DNA from: an uncultured Saprospiraceae bacterium
GTDB taxonomy: Bacteria; Bacteroidota; Bacteroidia; Chitinophagales; Saprospiraceae
Length of the DNA stretch: 64,000 nt
Assembly: GCA_938045585.1 (NCBI GenBank)
Contig: CALIAU010000022.1
Span: forward strand, 186,001-250,000
Reading direction: 5' to 3'
The notes beneath the pieces were generated by a model, which was not told the origin of the DNA, ran no database searches, and saw nothing but the letters and a program-made list of their open reading frames with translations. A program made the translations under genes and the position numbers. This document shows positions 17,291 to 27,855 of this stretch, in pieces. Each line of letters starts with the position of its first letter. Positions within the stretch are counted from its first letter, which is position 1.

Positions 17291-20200
17291 ATGACGTTTA
17301 GAAAGAAGGATCTAAAACCATTAAAACCATTTGACTCTATTACTATCAGTCTGTGTTCTCCAGATGATATTCTAGAAAGATCATTTGGAGAAGTTCTTAA
17401 GCCAGAAACAATTAATTATCGAACGTATAAACCAGAAAGAGATGGTTTATTCTGTGAGAGAATTTTTGGACCTGTAAAGGACTTTGAATGTTATTGCGGG
17501 AAGTACAAAAGAATTCGTTACAAAGGAATCGTGTGTGATAGATGTGGAGTAGAGGTAACGGAGAAAAAGGTCAGAAGACAACGTATGGGTCACATCAAAT
17601 TGGTAGTGCCTGTTGTTCACATCTGGTTCTTTAAATCACTTCCAAATAAAATAGGTTACCTATTAGGAATGTCTTCTAAGAAATTGGAAATGGTAATTTA
17701 CTACGAACGCTATGTAGTAATTCAGCCAGGTGCCAAAGAAGAAGAGATTGAAATAAAAGACCTATTAACAGAAGAAGAATACTTTGAAGTATTAGATAGC
17801 CTTCCAGAAGGCAACCAAATGTTACCAGATGATGATCCTCAGAAGTTCATCGCTAAGATGGGAGCAGATGGTGTAAAAGAATTGTTAGAAAGATTAGACC
17901 TGGATCATTTATCAGGTGCTCTAAGACATCAAGCGGCAACTGAAACATCTCAGCAGAGAAAGTCAGAAGCACTAAAGAGACTTAGAGTGGTAGAAGCATT
18001 TAGAGAGGGACAGAAGAGAATTGAAAATAAACCAGAATGGGCTATTATTCAATATCTCCCTGTTATTCCTCCTGAACTGAGACCTCTTGTTCCATTGGAT
18101 GGAGGTAGATTTGCAAGTTCTGATTTAAATGATTTGTACAGACGTGTAATCATTCGTAACAATAGACTAAAAAGATTATTAGAAATCAAAGCACCAGAAG
18201 TAATCCTCAGAAATGAGAAGAGAATGCTTCAGGAAGCTGTGGATTCATTATTTGATAACTCTAGAAAGTCCAATGCTGTTAAAGCAGAAGGAGGACGTTC
18301 ACTTAAATCTTTAAGTGATATCCTGAAAGGAAAGCAGGGAAGATTTAGACAGAACCTACTTGGAAAAAGGGTAGATTATTCTGGACGTTCTGTTATCGTG
18401 GTAGGACCTACATTGAAACTACATGAATGTGGATTACCAAAAGGAATGGCGTCTGAATTATTTAAGCCATTCGTAATCAGAAAATTGATTGAGAGAGGCA
18501 TAGTCAAGACAGTAAAGTCTGCTAAGAAATTAGTAGATAGAAAAGAGCCTGTGATTTGGGAAATCCTAGAAAATATTTTGAAAGGCCACCCAATCTTATT
18601 GAACAGAGCCCCTACCTTGCACAGACTTTCTATTCAGGCTTTCCAACCTAAGTTAGTAGAAGGAAAAGCAATCCAATTACACCCACTTGTATGTGGTGCG
18701 TTTAACGCCGATTTTGATGGTGACCAGATGGCAGTACACGTTCCATTATCGCAGGGTGCAATCTTGGAGGCACAGATATTAATGCTTGCCTGCCATAACA
18801 TGTTGAACCCGCAAAATGGAACACCTATTACGCTTCCTTCTCAGGATATGGTACTAGGTCTATACTATTTGACCAAGGGTAGAACGATGGCTGAAGACTA
18901 CAAACCTGCAACCTTTTATGGTGCAGAAGAAGTAGGCATTGCATTTAATGAGGGCAAGGTGAAGCTACACGATTCGATTAAACTAAAAGCTTTGGTCGAT
19001 GTAGAAGGAACAGAAAGAGAGATGGAGAAGAAGGTGATTGAGACAACTGTGGGACGTGTCTTACTAAACCAACATGTTCCTGAAGGGGTACCTTTTATAA
19101 ATGAGCTTCTAACGAAAAGAAACTTAAAAAAAGTTATCTCAAAAATTATAACAAGAACCTCATTCCCGAAAGCTGCAGAGTTTTTGGATGAGATTAAAAC
19201 TCTAGGTTTTAAATGGTCGTTCAAAGCTGGGCTTTCATTTAACTTAGGTGATCTCATTAATCCTACCATCAAGGAGAAAACTCTTCTTGAAGCGCAGGAT
19301 GAAGTAGATGAAGTTTGGGAGAATTATAACATGGGACTTATTACTCCAAATGAGAGATACAATCAAGTAATTGATAAGTGGACCTACGCGGATAATAAGA
19401 TTACTGAAAACCTCATGAAGGAATTAGCAGAACATAAAGACGGATTTAATTCTGTGTATATGATGCTTGATTCTGGAGCAAGGGGTTCTAAGCAGCAGAT
19501 TAAGCAGCTGTGCGGACTAAGGGGGCTAATGGCAAAACCAAGAAAGTCTGGTGACACAGGTGGAGCCATTATTGAAAACCCAATCTTGGCAAACTTCCTA
19601 GAAGGCTTGTCCGTATTGGAATATTTTATCTCTACGCACGGTGCACGTAAAGGTCTTGCAGATACAGCCCTTAAGACGGCAGATGCAGGTTACCTTACTA
19701 GAAGACTGGTGGATGTTTCTCAAGATGTTATTATCCAAGAAGAGGATTGTGAAACATTAAGAGGAATTAAAACAGAGGCGCTGAAAGAAAATGATAAGGT
19801 TGTTCAAGTACTATCAGAACGAATTGAAGGTAGATATTCTTTACTTGATATAACACATCCTGAAACGGATGAAATGATAGTAGAGGCAGCTGGATATATC
19901 GACGATAAAAAAGCCAAGTATATAGATGAGGTAGGAATTGAGAGCGTATTGATTCGTTCTGTACTTACCTGCGAATCTAAGCAAGGTGTTTGTTCTAAGT
20001 GCTATGGTAAGAACCTAGCATCTGGAAGAATATCAGAGATTGGAGATGCAGTAGGTATCATCGCCGCACAGAGTATTGGTGAGCCAGGTACACAGTTGAC
20101 ACTACGTACCTTCCACGTTGGGGGTATCGCATCCGTAACAAAGACAGAGTCAGAATTAACTTCAAAGTTCGATGGTATTCTTGAATTTGATAATATCAAA

Positions 20201-21601
20201 GCAATAGCACAGGATGATGGAGATAAGAATACTTCTGTAGTTGTTTCCAGATCAGGAGAAATCAAAATTTTACATCCAGAGACGAAGAAAGAAATTTCAA
20301 CGCTCCACGTGCCCTATGGTGCAACTCTTTTTGTGAAAAACAAAAAGAAGATTAAGAAGGATGATTTGATTTGTAACTGGGATCCATTTAACGCAGTAAT
20401 TGTTTCTGAGTACAAAGGAATTGTACAATTTGAAGATATTGAAGAAGGTGTAACATTCAGATCAGAAAGAGATGAGCAGACAGGTTACACAGATAAAGTG
20501 ATTGTAGAATCTAAGAAGAAGAAGTTAATTCCTACAATGAAGATCGTATCAGCTGCTGGTAAAACGCTGAAGAGCTACAACATGCCAGTGGGAGCATACA
20601 TCGCAGTAGAAGAAGGACAGGAAGTAGGATCAGGAGAAAGACTAGCGAAGATACCTAGAAAACTAGGTAAGATTCAGGATATTACAGGGGGTCTACCTAG
20701 GGTTACTGAATTGTTCGAAGCAAGGAATCCTTCTAATCCAGCAATTACCGCTGAGATTGATGGTATCATTACCTTTGGTAAAATCAAAAGAGGTAAACGT
20801 GAGGTATTCTTAGAAGATGAAAAGACTGAAGAGAAGAAGAAGTACCTAATCGGACTATCAAATCACATTCTTGTTCAAGAGGGTGACTTTGTTAGAGCTG
20901 GTTCACAATTATCTGATGGTGCAATTGCTCCAATTGATATCTTGAATATTAGAGGATCATTTGCTGTACAACAATACTTAGTAAACGGTATCCAAGAAGT
21001 ATATCGTTCTCAGGGAATTGGTATCAACGATAAGCATATTGAGGTTATCGTACGTCAAATGATGAGACGTGTGGAGATCCTTGATCCAGGAGATACGAGC
21101 TTCTTAGAAAACGAACCTGTAGACAAGCTGGATTTCCTTGCAGGTAATGACTATATCTATGATAAGAAAGTTGTTACTGATCCAGGAGAATCAGAAAAAA
21201 TTACGCTAGGACAAATCGTAAGTCTAAGACAATTAAGAGAGGAGAATTCTTTCTTGAAGAGAAATGATAAGAAGATCATAGCTTATAGAGATGCGGTTTC
21301 TGCAACATCTAAGCCACTCCTTCAAGGAATTACGAAGTCATCTTTAGGAACACGTAGTTGGATATCAGCTGCATCATTCCAGGAAACAACCAAAGTACTA
21401 AGTACAGCTGCAATAGGAGCGAAGGTTGATTACCTTGAAGGCTTGAAGGAAAATGTAATTGTTGGTAAGAGTATACCTGCAGGTACCGGAAATAAGCGAT
21501 ACAAAGACTTATTTGTTGATGTAGTTGCTACTGTGGACGAACCAGAACTCGGAAACGAGGATGGTGAGACACCAGTAGAAGAGATTATGATCATCGATTA
21601 A
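17291..21601 (+). CDS. rpoC: DNA-directed RNA polymerase subunit beta'
   Basis: This 1436-residue protein has normal Bacteroidota size. The N-terminal zinc site is Cys67, Cys69, Cys82 and Cys85 ([17 protein letters not shown]). The catalytic magnesium loop [12 protein letters not shown] carries Asp474, Asp476 and Asp478. The second zinc site is Cys820, Cys894, Cys901 and Cys904. The trigger-loop/bridge segment includes [22 protein letters not shown] and [22 protein letters not shown]. The protein ends in a short acidic tail. It is the last gene of the rpl-rpo block and is followed by a strong terminator. I saw no unusual insertion or missing residue. Confidence 0.99.
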   Translation: MTFRKKDLKPLKPFDSITISLCSPDDILERSFGEVLKPETINYRTYKPERDGLFCERIFGPVKDFECYCGKYKRIRYKGIVCDRCGVEVTEKKVRRQRMGHIKLVVPVVHIWFFKSLPNKIGYLLGMSSKKLEMVIYYERYVVIQPGAKEEEIEIKDLLTEEEYFEVLDSLPEGNQMLPDDDPQKFIAKMGADGVKELLERLDLDHLSGALRHQAATETSQQRKSEALKRLRVVEAFREGQKRIENKPEWAIIQYLPVIPPELRPLVPLDGGRFASSDLNDLYRRVIIRNNRLKRLLEIKAPEVILRNEKRMLQEAVDSLFDNSRKSNAVKAEGGRSLKSLSDILKGKQGRFRQNLLGKRVDYSGRSVIVVGPTLKLHECGLPKGMASELFKPFVIRKLIERGIVKTVKSAKKLVDRKEPVIWEILENILKGHPILLNRAPTLHRLSIQAFQPKLVEGKAIQLHPLVCGAFNADFDGDQMAVHVPLSQGAILEAQILMLACHNMLNPQNGTPITLPSQDMVLGLYYLTKGRTMAEDYKPATFYGAEEVGIAFNEGKVKLHDSIKLKALVDVEGTEREMEKKVIETTVGRVLLNQHVPEGVPFINELLTKRNLKKVISKIITRTSFPKAAEFLDEIKTLGFKWSFKAGLSFNLGDLINPTIKEKTLLEAQDEVDEVWENYNMGLITPNERYNQVIDKWTYADNKITENLMKELAEHKDGFNSVYMMLDSGARGSKQQIKQLCGLRGLMAKPRKSGDTGGAIIENPILANFLEGLSVLEYFISTHGARKGLADTALKTADAGYLTRRLVDVSQDVIIQEEDCETLRGIKTEALKENDKVVQVLSERIEGRYSLLDITHPETDEMIVEAAGYIDDKKAKYIDEVGIESVLIRSVLTCESKQGVCSKCYGKNLASGRISEIGDAVGIIAAQSIGEPGTQLTLRTFHVGGIASVTKTESELTSKFDGILEFDNIKAIAQDDGDKNTSVVVSRSGEIKILHPETKKEISTLHVPYGATLFVKNKKKIKKDDLICNWDPFNAVIVSEYKGIVQFEDIEEGVTFRSERDEQTGYTDKVIVESKKKKLIPTMKIVSAAGKTLKSYNMPVGAYIAVEEGQEVGSGERLAKIPRKLGKIQDITGGLPRVTELFEARNPSNPAITAEIDGIITFGKIKRGKREVFLEDEKTEEKKKYLIGLSNHILVQEGDFVRAGSQLSDGAIAPIDILNIRGSFAVQQYLVNGIQEVYRSQGIGINDKHIEVIVRQMMRRVEILDPGDTSFLENEPVDKLDFLAGNDYIYDKKVVTDPGESEKITLGQIVSLRQLREENSFLKRNDKKIIAYRDAVSATSKPLLQGITKSSLGTRSWISAASFQETTKVLSTAAIGAKVDYLEGLKENVIVGKSIPAGTGNKRYKDLFVDVVATVDEPELGNEDGETPVEEIMIID

Positions 21602-21615
21602 GATTTTGCATAAAT

Positions 21616-21655
21616 AAAAAAAGGGGCTGTTCAATTTTGAACGGCCCTTTTTTTA
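21616..21655 (+). terminator. Intrinsic terminator after rpoC
   Basis: AAAAGGGGCTGTTCA pairs with TGAACGGCCCTTTT (one G-T pair) across a short loop, followed by a long T run (to 21660). It ends the rpoBC transcript and faces the convergent ribE gene. Confidence 0.92.
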
Positions 21656-21726
21656 TTTTTTCACTATTAAGCGGGATAGGCTATAAAGAAAGATAGCAGC
21701 TATTTCATCTAAAACTCCAGAGCCTA

Positions 21727-21759
21727 AAATCTAGCGTCTAGCGTCTAGATTCTAGCGTC
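21727..21759. repeat. Short TCTAG(CG) direct repeat at the 3' end of ribE
   Basis: TCTAGCG occurs three times, with an extra TCTAGAT, within 33 bases. The repeat supplies the last codons of ribE (ESRR) and its TAG stop, so slippage here would alter the protein's end. Confidence 0.7.
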
Positions 21760-22337
21760 CCCAAATATCTCGACACATACTTTCCAAAAATATCAAACTC
21801 CAAATTCACAGTATCACCTACCTGCTTAGTATGCAAATTTGTATGCTCATAGGTATAAGGAATGATTGCTACTTGAAAGCTGTTTTGAGTGGGATCAATA
21901 ACCGTTAAACTAATACCATCGATGCACACAGATCCCTTTGAAACGAGAAGGGTAGCATGCTCTTCTGGATATCCAATGGTAAATAGCCAACTGCCATCTT
22001 TATCTTCCACGGAAAGTACTCGACCTGTTGTATCTACGTGTCCCTGTACAAAATGTCCATCCACTCTGCTATTGGCTAGTAAGCATCGTTCTAGATTGAT
22101 AAAGGAATTTTTAACCAAGACTCCTAGATTGGAGCGGAGTAGCGTCTCTTGTATAGCAGTAACCACATACTGATCAGCAGTTTTAGAAACGACAGTGAGG
22201 CAGACGCCATTGTGGGCAATGCTCTGATCTATATAGGTATCCTTTGCAAAACTTGCTGCTATGGTCAAGTGTACGTTTTCACCCTCTTTTTGAATATCCA
22301 ACACTTTTCCTTTCTCCTCAACTATGCCTGAAAACAT
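21738..22337 (-). CDS. ribE: Riboflavin synthase alpha chain
   Basis: This 199-residue protein has normal length (about 200). The two lumazine-binding barrels are visible: the first starts MFSGIVEEKGKV with SIAHNGVCLTV at about residues 38-48, the second includes VDGHFVQGHVDTTGRV and GSVCIDGISLTV. The enzyme dismutates two 6,7-dimethyl-8-ribityllumazine molecules to riboflavin. The start is 3 bases after the stop of the large cargo gene upstream, so they are translationally close. The C-terminal residues come from a TCTAG repeat and are not conserved. No FMN riboswitch precedes it. It appears to be last in the era-der-rfb operon. Confidence 0.97.
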   Translation of the reverse strand: MFSGIVEEKGKVLDIQKEGENVHLTIAASFAKDTYIDQSIAHNGVCLTVVSKTADQYVVTAIQETLLRSNLGVLVKNSFINLERCLLANSRVDGHFVQGHVDTTGRVLSVEDKDGSWLFTIGYPEEHATLLVSKGSVCIDGISLTVIDPTQNSFQVAIIPYTYEHTNLHTKQVGDTVNLEFDIFGKYVSRYLGTLESRR

Positions 22338-22340
22338 ATC

Positions 22341-25085
22341 TTAGTTATTTCGTATTAAATGGATAAATCCTGTAAGTAGCTGTGTGCGTTTTTCAATGCC
22401 GGTGACTTCTAATTCGAATACCTCACAGGTATAATGATATACCCCCTCATCCATATTCTCACCGGATAGATTAGTGCCATCCCAATTAATTTCTGGATCT
22501 GAAGTCTCATAGAGAAGATTTCCCCACTTATTAAATACCTGGAAATTTATCCTATCTATATATCGACTACGCATGGGTGTAAACAAGTCATTTGCATTAT
22601 CGTTATTTGGTGTAAATGTATTGGGTAATTCATAAACTGGGCAGTTATCTACACAGACGATTGGACTGAGCATAGATTCATTACCTAAGGAATCTAGCAC
22701 AGATATTTGATAGCATGAAACAGCGCCTTCTGAGGGCGTATGTACATAGCCTAATGTATTTATGTCATCAATTTCTGCAATCAACTCAAAGGTACTCATT
22801 GTAGATTGGCCAAAGTAAATCTTGTATGATGAAGCATCCGCACTATTCGTACACACGTTAAATGGGCTAGGCCAGGACAAGAAATTATTTGCTATTTCTG
22901 TTTCATCTAATTCATCACAAGGATTATCCACGTTAAGCTCTATGTCACAGGGAGGAATAATATCTATGGCAGTTGCACAATCTCTTTGTGACAAATTGAT
23001 AAGCATCGGATCTAAGTCGGCAATACCATAGGTGCCGATGGAGCGTATTTTATAGCAATAATTTTGCCCATTGACTAATCCAATATCTTCATAGAAAGGA
23101 CTCAATGCGCTTCCAATAGAATCATATTCTAATGTAGTATTATTAAATCTCAAAATATCAAAACGGAAATTTTGCCATGACACATTGTTGCTCCACTCTA
23201 AAATAGTCCTCTGATCTGATCCCATTACGTTTAGATAGATGGAAGCACTTTCCTTAGAGCTCTTTGCCGGATTATTAGAATTCCCTTCAGTAAAGAAATC
23301 TACCTGATATACATACTCAAATTCTTCTGTATTAAGACCTATGTCTAAGTACATACTATCCACATCAACTGCAAAAAAATCAGAAGTAAACCGTGCATCA
23401 GAAATATTCTCAAAATTGGCCTGCCCTTGTACCTTTCTCTTAAGCTGATAGATGTATGGACCAGGATTCATAAGGGTATCCAAGTCTGCTGCCTTGGGCT
23501 TTGTCCATCTAACAAAAATTTCTCCCTCATTTAAATCTGTCTCTTCCACGGATACATTCAGTAAGACAGGGAAGTCACGGAACGCCTGGACACATACCTC
23601 ATTCGAAGCAAGACTTTCTATTCTATTAAATGGATTACCAGAACTTGTAGTTTGTGCAAACTCAGCTAAGACACGATAGCAAAGAAAATTTTCTCGCTCT
23701 ACATCTTCGTCTAAAAAGGTATATCTACTGCCATCATTTTCCTGCGTTAGAAATTCTATTTTTTGATAGCCCTTGCCAGCTAAGCCACCCTCACAAGTAT
23801 CTATTGTAAACGGATTACTACCATTTCGTTTCCACACAGAAAAACCAATAAAAGCAGAATCCATCTCACAGATATATGGCAATTCCCAGTCCAATAAAAT
23901 GTCATCACCTAATACAGTAGCTTGTAAATCTTCTGGAGCTGGGGCAGATACTGTAATCTGTAATGCCTTTAAATCCGCTAAACCCTGATTATTCCCAGCC
24001 GAATTATCCTGCGCCCTAAACACCACTTGATAAGGATACTTGCTTATATCTTTACAAGTCGTTTCCCAAGTCAAAACGGCATCAAAGGGTACTGGCATAA
24101 ATTCAGGACTCACAGATACCACAGCTGCATTTTCTGGAAGATCAAAGATGCCTCCTGTCGCAGTCAATATTACGAGATCATCTATATCTATATCAGATAC
24201 TCGTATCGGCACTTCTATTTTATCTCCTGCCACTACACAGACTTCTTCGATGACCTCGATTTGTGGAGGATTAAAATCACATAAATCGACAAATATTTGC
24301 ATATCCCGAATGATGCTTGTCAATAATTCACCATCTCGATATTCATTTATTTTTATCGCAATATTATATTCACCAGATGCCTGCGGTGCATCCCAAATAA
24401 ATGTTCCTGTTACTGGGTCCAAGGATATGTTGTTATTAGACCCAGGCGCAATTTCATTAGGGAATAAATAATTTGGGACATCAATATCTGCATCCTCCCG
24501 TGGTACAATTAGCTCATAAGATAAGCTATCACCATCTGGATCAAAAGCATTTGGATTATGTATAAATCGTTTACCTACACAGGCAAAATCAATAGGGGGT
24601 TGCAATAGTTGTGCTGAACTATTTGTTCCTTGAAACTGCGTATTAAGCAGAGTAAAGGTCGTCTGTAAAAAAAACTCGACATCAATCGAATTAGGGAAGT
24701 TCACATTTAGTATGCCGCTCACTCTATTTGGATCTTTAAAGGCTATCGTATAGGTTGCCCTACCCGGATAGGTATGCTCTTGCGTGTAATAGTTTACCTT
24801 AAGATCTAATCCTGGTATTGGATCACCTTCTGGGTTTGTTCGTTGAACAAATTCACTGCTACCATCACCCCAAAATAATTCTAGACTATCTCTGTCTGCA
24901 GAAGCACTTGATGCCTTGGTATAGGTAGTAATAGTCGCTATTATGGTCAATGGACCTGTTTGTACATAGGTAATCTCGCCTGCACGATTATGTGTAGCGT
25001 TTGCTTGATTAATAAAACCCAAAAGCATCAAAACCAAGCAAATCTTGTAAAAAACAGAAAGATTTTGCAATAATGTATTGTACAT
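22341..25085 (-). CDS. Large secreted protein with type B (CHU_C, gliding-motility) T9SS sorting domain
   Basis: This 914-residue protein has a signal peptide ending near NANA (about residue 30). Mature protein begins THNRAGEITYVQ, a start seen in many Bacteroidota T9SS cargo proteins, followed by a domain with LELFWGDGSSEF and a cadherin/PKD-like segment (FDPDGDSLSYELIVP). About four fibronectin-like stretches follow. The last 95 residues are a clear type B sorting domain: YELPNTFTPNNDNANDLF, then INFQVFNKWGNLLYE, INWDGTN and GVYHYTCEVF. Such domains take cargo through T9SS and attach it to the surface or release it. It begins 14 bases after rfbD and ends 3 bases before ribE, so it sits inside a housekeeping operon. 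Its ligand is unknown. Confidence 0.9.
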   Translation of the reverse strand: MYNTLLQNLSVFYKICLVLMLLGFINQANATHNRAGEITYVQTGPLTIIATITTYTKASSASADRDSLELFWGDGSSEFVQRTNPEGDPIPGLDLKVNYYTQEHTYPGRATYTIAFKDPNRVSGILNVNFPNSIDVEFFLQTTFTLLNTQFQGTNSSAQLLQPPIDFACVGKRFIHNPNAFDPDGDSLSYELIVPREDADIDVPNYLFPNEIAPGSNNNISLDPVTGTFIWDAPQASGEYNIAIKINEYRDGELLTSIIRDMQIFVDLCDFNPPQIEVIEEVCVVAGDKIEVPIRVSDIDIDDLVILTATGGIFDLPENAAVVSVSPEFMPVPFDAVLTWETTCKDISKYPYQVVFRAQDNSAGNNQGLADLKALQITVSAPAPEDLQATVLGDDILLDWELPYICEMDSAFIGFSVWKRNGSNPFTIDTCEGGLAGKGYQKIEFLTQENDGSRYTFLDEDVERENFLCYRVLAEFAQTTSSGNPFNRIESLASNEVCVQAFRDFPVLLNVSVEETDLNEGEIFVRWTKPKAADLDTLMNPGPYIYQLKRKVQGQANFENISDARFTSDFFAVDVDSMYLDIGLNTEEFEYVYQVDFFTEGNSNNPAKSSKESASIYLNVMGSDQRTILEWSNNVSWQNFRFDILRFNNTTLEYDSIGSALSPFYEDIGLVNGQNYCYKIRSIGTYGIADLDPMLINLSQRDCATAIDIIPPCDIELNVDNPCDELDETEIANNFLSWPSPFNVCTNSADASSYKIYFGQSTMSTFELIAEIDDINTLGYVHTPSEGAVSCYQISVLDSLGNESMLSPIVCVDNCPVYELPNTFTPNNDNANDLFTPMRSRYIDRINFQVFNKWGNLLYETSDPEINWDGTNLSGENMDEGVYHYTCEVFELEVTGIEKRTQLLTGFIHLIRNN

Positions 25086-25098
25086 AATAAGTAAACGC

Positions 25099-25977
25099 TT
25101 ATTTCGCGTCTATGTTTCCGGTCGAAGTAAGATAATCATTCAAACTCTTTTCCCAAAGTGGAATTTGAAGTTTATATTCCTTAGATATTTTTGCGGACGA
25201 AAGTACACTCCAAGATGGTCTGTAGGCCTTCGCACCGTAGGATTTAGTCGTGGTGTTAACTACCCGACATGATTTACCTGATAATTTGAAAATCTTTCTT
25301 GCAAAATCAGCCCAGTTGGTCCTTCCAGCATTACTATAATTATATATCTCTTGGACCCTGCTATCAGAACGTTTTGATAATTGCTGTATTATCTTCAGAC
25401 TTGCATTCGCGATATCCTGCGCATGGGTAGGTGCGCCTATTTGATCACTGACTACCTGTAAGCTATCGTAGGAATCTGATAATCGTAACATGGTATCCAC
25501 AAAGTTTTTACCATACCTAGAATACACCCAAGAGGTTCTAATAATTAGGTAATTATTAATTATGGCTTGAATATTCTTCTCACCCTGTCGCTTGGATTCT
25601 GCATAGACTCCCTTTGGATTTGTTTTATGCCTTTCTGTCAATGCTACCTGCAACTTTTGATTATACACGTAGTCAGTGGAGTAGTGCAATAGGGTACAGT
25701 TATAGCTATTGCATAGGATAGATATGTCTATGAGTGCATTGGCATTAATATCATATGCAGCTTGCACCTCATCCTCTGCCTTATCGACCTGTGTATAAGC
25801 CGCTGCATTTATATAATATGCAGGCTTGTATTTTTTAAATGCAGCTTGCAATTGCTTTGGCTTACTAATATCTAACTGCTGCCTGTTTAATGCTATAATA
25901 CGCATGCCTGGTATTGGCTTAGCCATCCTAAGTTCAGAACCGATTTGTCCATTGCCACCACTTACCAGTATATTCAT
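25099..25977 (-). CDS. rfbD: dTDP-4-dehydrorhamnose reductase
   Basis: This 292-residue protein has normal length. The Rossmann start MNILVSGGNGQIGSEL has the GGxGxxG nucleotide loop. The SDR catalytic residues are in HYSTDYVYN and YAESKRQGE (YxxxK). NAAAYTQVDKAEDE is the family signature. The enzyme makes dTDP-L-rhamnose from the 4-keto sugar with NAD(P)H, the last step of the rml pathway for surface polysaccharide. rfbC lies directly upstream (2-base gap), so the last two rml steps are coupled. rfbA and rfbB are not in the window and must be elsewhere. Confidence 0.93.
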   Translation of the reverse strand: MNILVSGGNGQIGSELRMAKPIPGMRIIALNRQQLDISKPKQLQAAFKKYKPAYYINAAAYTQVDKAEDEVQAAYDINANALIDISILCNSYNCTLLHYSTDYVYNQKLQVALTERHKTNPKGVYAESKRQGEKNIQAIINNYLIIRTSWVYSRYGKNFVDTMLRLSDSYDSLQVVSDQIGAPTHAQDIANASLKIIQQLSKRSDSRVQEIYNYSNAGRTNWADFARKIFKLSGKSCRVVNTTTKSYGAKAYRPSWSVLSSAKISKEYKLQIPLWEKSLNDYLTSTGNIDAK

Positions 25978-25979
25978 AT

Positions 25980-26525
25980 CTAAAATTGTTTGGCATCAGC
26001 AAAGAGTGGGAGGGCTGTATCTTTTTCTGAAAGTTTAAACTCTGATTGAGGCAGAGCCCAACTTATACCAAGAGTTTGATCTAGTAAACTAAATCCTCCT
26101 TCCGAACTTTGGGAATAAAAGTTATCACACTTGTAAGAAAAAATAGTATCGTCTTCTAATACTAGAAAGGCATGGGCAAAACCACGGGGGATTAACAGTT
26201 GTTTCTTGTTTTCTTCACTTAATATGATACTATAATGTTTTCCTTTTGTCGGTGAATCCGGACGCATGTCTACTACCACATCTTGCACAGACCCTTTTAT
26301 TACTCGCACTAATTTTGCCTGCGCATAAGGAGCAAGCTGATAGTGAAATCCACGCGCAACCCCTTTCTTTGATTTAGATTCATTGTCTTGAACAAAAAGC
26401 ATATTCAGATTCTGTTCCCTGAATACATTGTCGTTAAACGATTCAAAAAAATACCCACGGTCATCTTCAAAAATTCTTGGTTCTATAATAAAAAGTCCTT
26501 CTATCTCTGATTCTATCTTATTCAT
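25980..26525 (-). CDS. rfbC: dTDP-4-dehydrorhamnose 3,5-epimerase
   Basis: This 181-residue protein has normal length. It starts with GLFIIEPRIFEDDRGYFFESFN and holds the RmlC cupin signatures ARGFHYQLAPYAQAKLVRVIKGSVQDVVVDMR (with the catalytic His of GFHYQ) and LLIPRGFAHAFLVLEDDTIFSYKCDNFY. It epimerises dTDP-4-keto-6-deoxyglucose at C3 and C5 before RfbD acts. It follows der with a 24-base gap and precedes rfbD by 2 bases on the minus strand. Sequence and neighbour agree. Confidence 0.96.
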   Translation of the reverse strand: MNKIESEIEGLFIIEPRIFEDDRGYFFESFNDNVFREQNLNMLFVQDNESKSKKGVARGFHYQLAPYAQAKLVRVIKGSVQDVVVDMRPDSPTKGKHYSIILSEENKKQLLIPRGFAHAFLVLEDDTIFSYKCDNFYSQSSEGGFSLLDQTLGISWALPQSEFKLSEKDTALPLFADAKQF

Positions 26526-26549
26526 ACAATTCTAAATAATTAGCTCGGA

Positions 26550-27854
26550 TTATTTTTCTCTAAAATAAATGTTTATCGGTACTCCTGTAAAATTATAAGT
26601 GGCACGTAATCTGTTCTCTATATAATTTCTATATGATTCTTTTACATACTTTGGGTTATTGCAAAAGAATGCAAAACTAGGGTAGTGCAGGGGCAGCTGT
26701 GTAGCGTACTTAATTTTTACATACTTCCCTTTTATAGAAGGCGGAGGGTAATTCTCTAATGCTTCTTGTAAAAATTCATTCAACTTAGAGGTTGTAATTT
26801 TCTTAGTCCGTCTGGCATGTACTTCTAAGCCTAATTCCAATGCCTTAAAAATTCTTTGCTTTTGCAAAACAGATATAAATAAAATAGGCACATCATTAAA
26901 AGGTGCTAATTTGTTTTTTAAACGTTCTTCAAATTCCTTAGCTGTATTAGTTTCTTTATCAGCTAAATCCCATTTGTTCACCAGAACAACGACACCTTTC
27001 ATCCGCTTAATAATGAGACTAAATATACTAAGGTCTTGTGACTCTAAACCCGTCGTTGCATCTATCATGAGGAAACAAACGTCTGCCTCTTCTATAGCAC
27101 GTACAGCTCTGAGCACACTATAAAATTCCAGGTTCTCATGCACCTTATTTTTCTTGCGCAATCCCGCCGTGTCAATCAAGATAAACTCCTTATCAAATTT
27201 CTTATAAAAACTATGCAAAGAGTCACGTGTTGTTCCTGCAATATCGGTTACAATATTTCGCTCTTCCCCCATAAGCGCATTCACAAAAGATGACTTTCCT
27301 ACATTTGGTTGTCCTACAATAGAAAACTTAGGAAGCTCATTTTTTTCCACACTGGCATCCTCAGGAATCATGTCTGTAATGGCATCCATCAGTTCGCCCG
27401 TACCTGAACCACTAATAGATGAAAGGAACAGAGTGTTTTCAAAGCCTAGACTCCAGAATTCATTGGCCTGCAACTGCCGCGTATTATTGTCAACCTTATT
27501 GACTACTAGAATAACAGGCTTATCAGTCTTTCGAAGTAATCGCGTTACAAATTCGTCTTGATCAGTAATGCCTGTCGCAACATCTACCATAAACAAAATA
27601 ATGGCAGCCTCATCTATTGCTATTTCTACCTGTTCTCGTATTGCCGCTTCAAAGACGTCGTCAGAATTTAAGACATAGCCTCCTGTGTCTATGACCATAA
27701 ACTCCTTGCCATTCCACTCCGATTCTCCATAAATCCTATCGCGTGTCACACCACTCACATCATCTATGATAGACTTCTTTTGACCTATCATTCTATTGAA
27801 CAGGGTCGATTTTCCAACGTTCGGTCTTCCTACTATTGCTATTACTTCTGCCAT
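26550..27854 (-). CDS. der: Ribosome biogenesis GTPase Der (EngA)
   Basis: This 434-residue protein has the tandem G-domain layout unique to Der. G domain 1 starts AIVGRPNVGKSTLFNRM, with DTGGY and NKVD. G domain 2 starts SIVGQPNVGKSSFVNAL, with DTAGLRKK and NKWD. A C-terminal KH-like domain (PPPSIKGKYVKIKYATQ) closes it. Der acts in late assembly of the 50S subunit. The start lies one base after the era stop, so era and der are cotranscribed. Two G domains plus the KH-like end leave little doubt. Confidence 0.98.
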   Translation of the reverse strand: MAEVIAIVGRPNVGKSTLFNRMIGQKKSIIDDVSGVTRDRIYGESEWNGKEFMVIDTGGYVLNSDDVFEAAIREQVEIAIDEAAIILFMVDVATGITDQDEFVTRLLRKTDKPVILVVNKVDNNTRQLQANEFWSLGFENTLFLSSISGSGTGELMDAITDMIPEDASVEKNELPKFSIVGQPNVGKSSFVNALMGEERNIVTDIAGTTRDSLHSFYKKFDKEFILIDTAGLRKKNKVHENLEFYSVLRAVRAIEEADVCFLMIDATTGLESQDLSIFSLIIKRMKGVVVLVNKWDLADKETNTAKEFEERLKNKLAPFNDVPILFISVLQKQRIFKALELGLEVHARRTKKITTSKLNEFLQEALENYPPPSIKGKYVKIKYATQLPLHYPSFAFFCNNPKYVKESYRNYIENRLRATYNFTGVPINIYFREK

Positions 27855-27855
27855 A

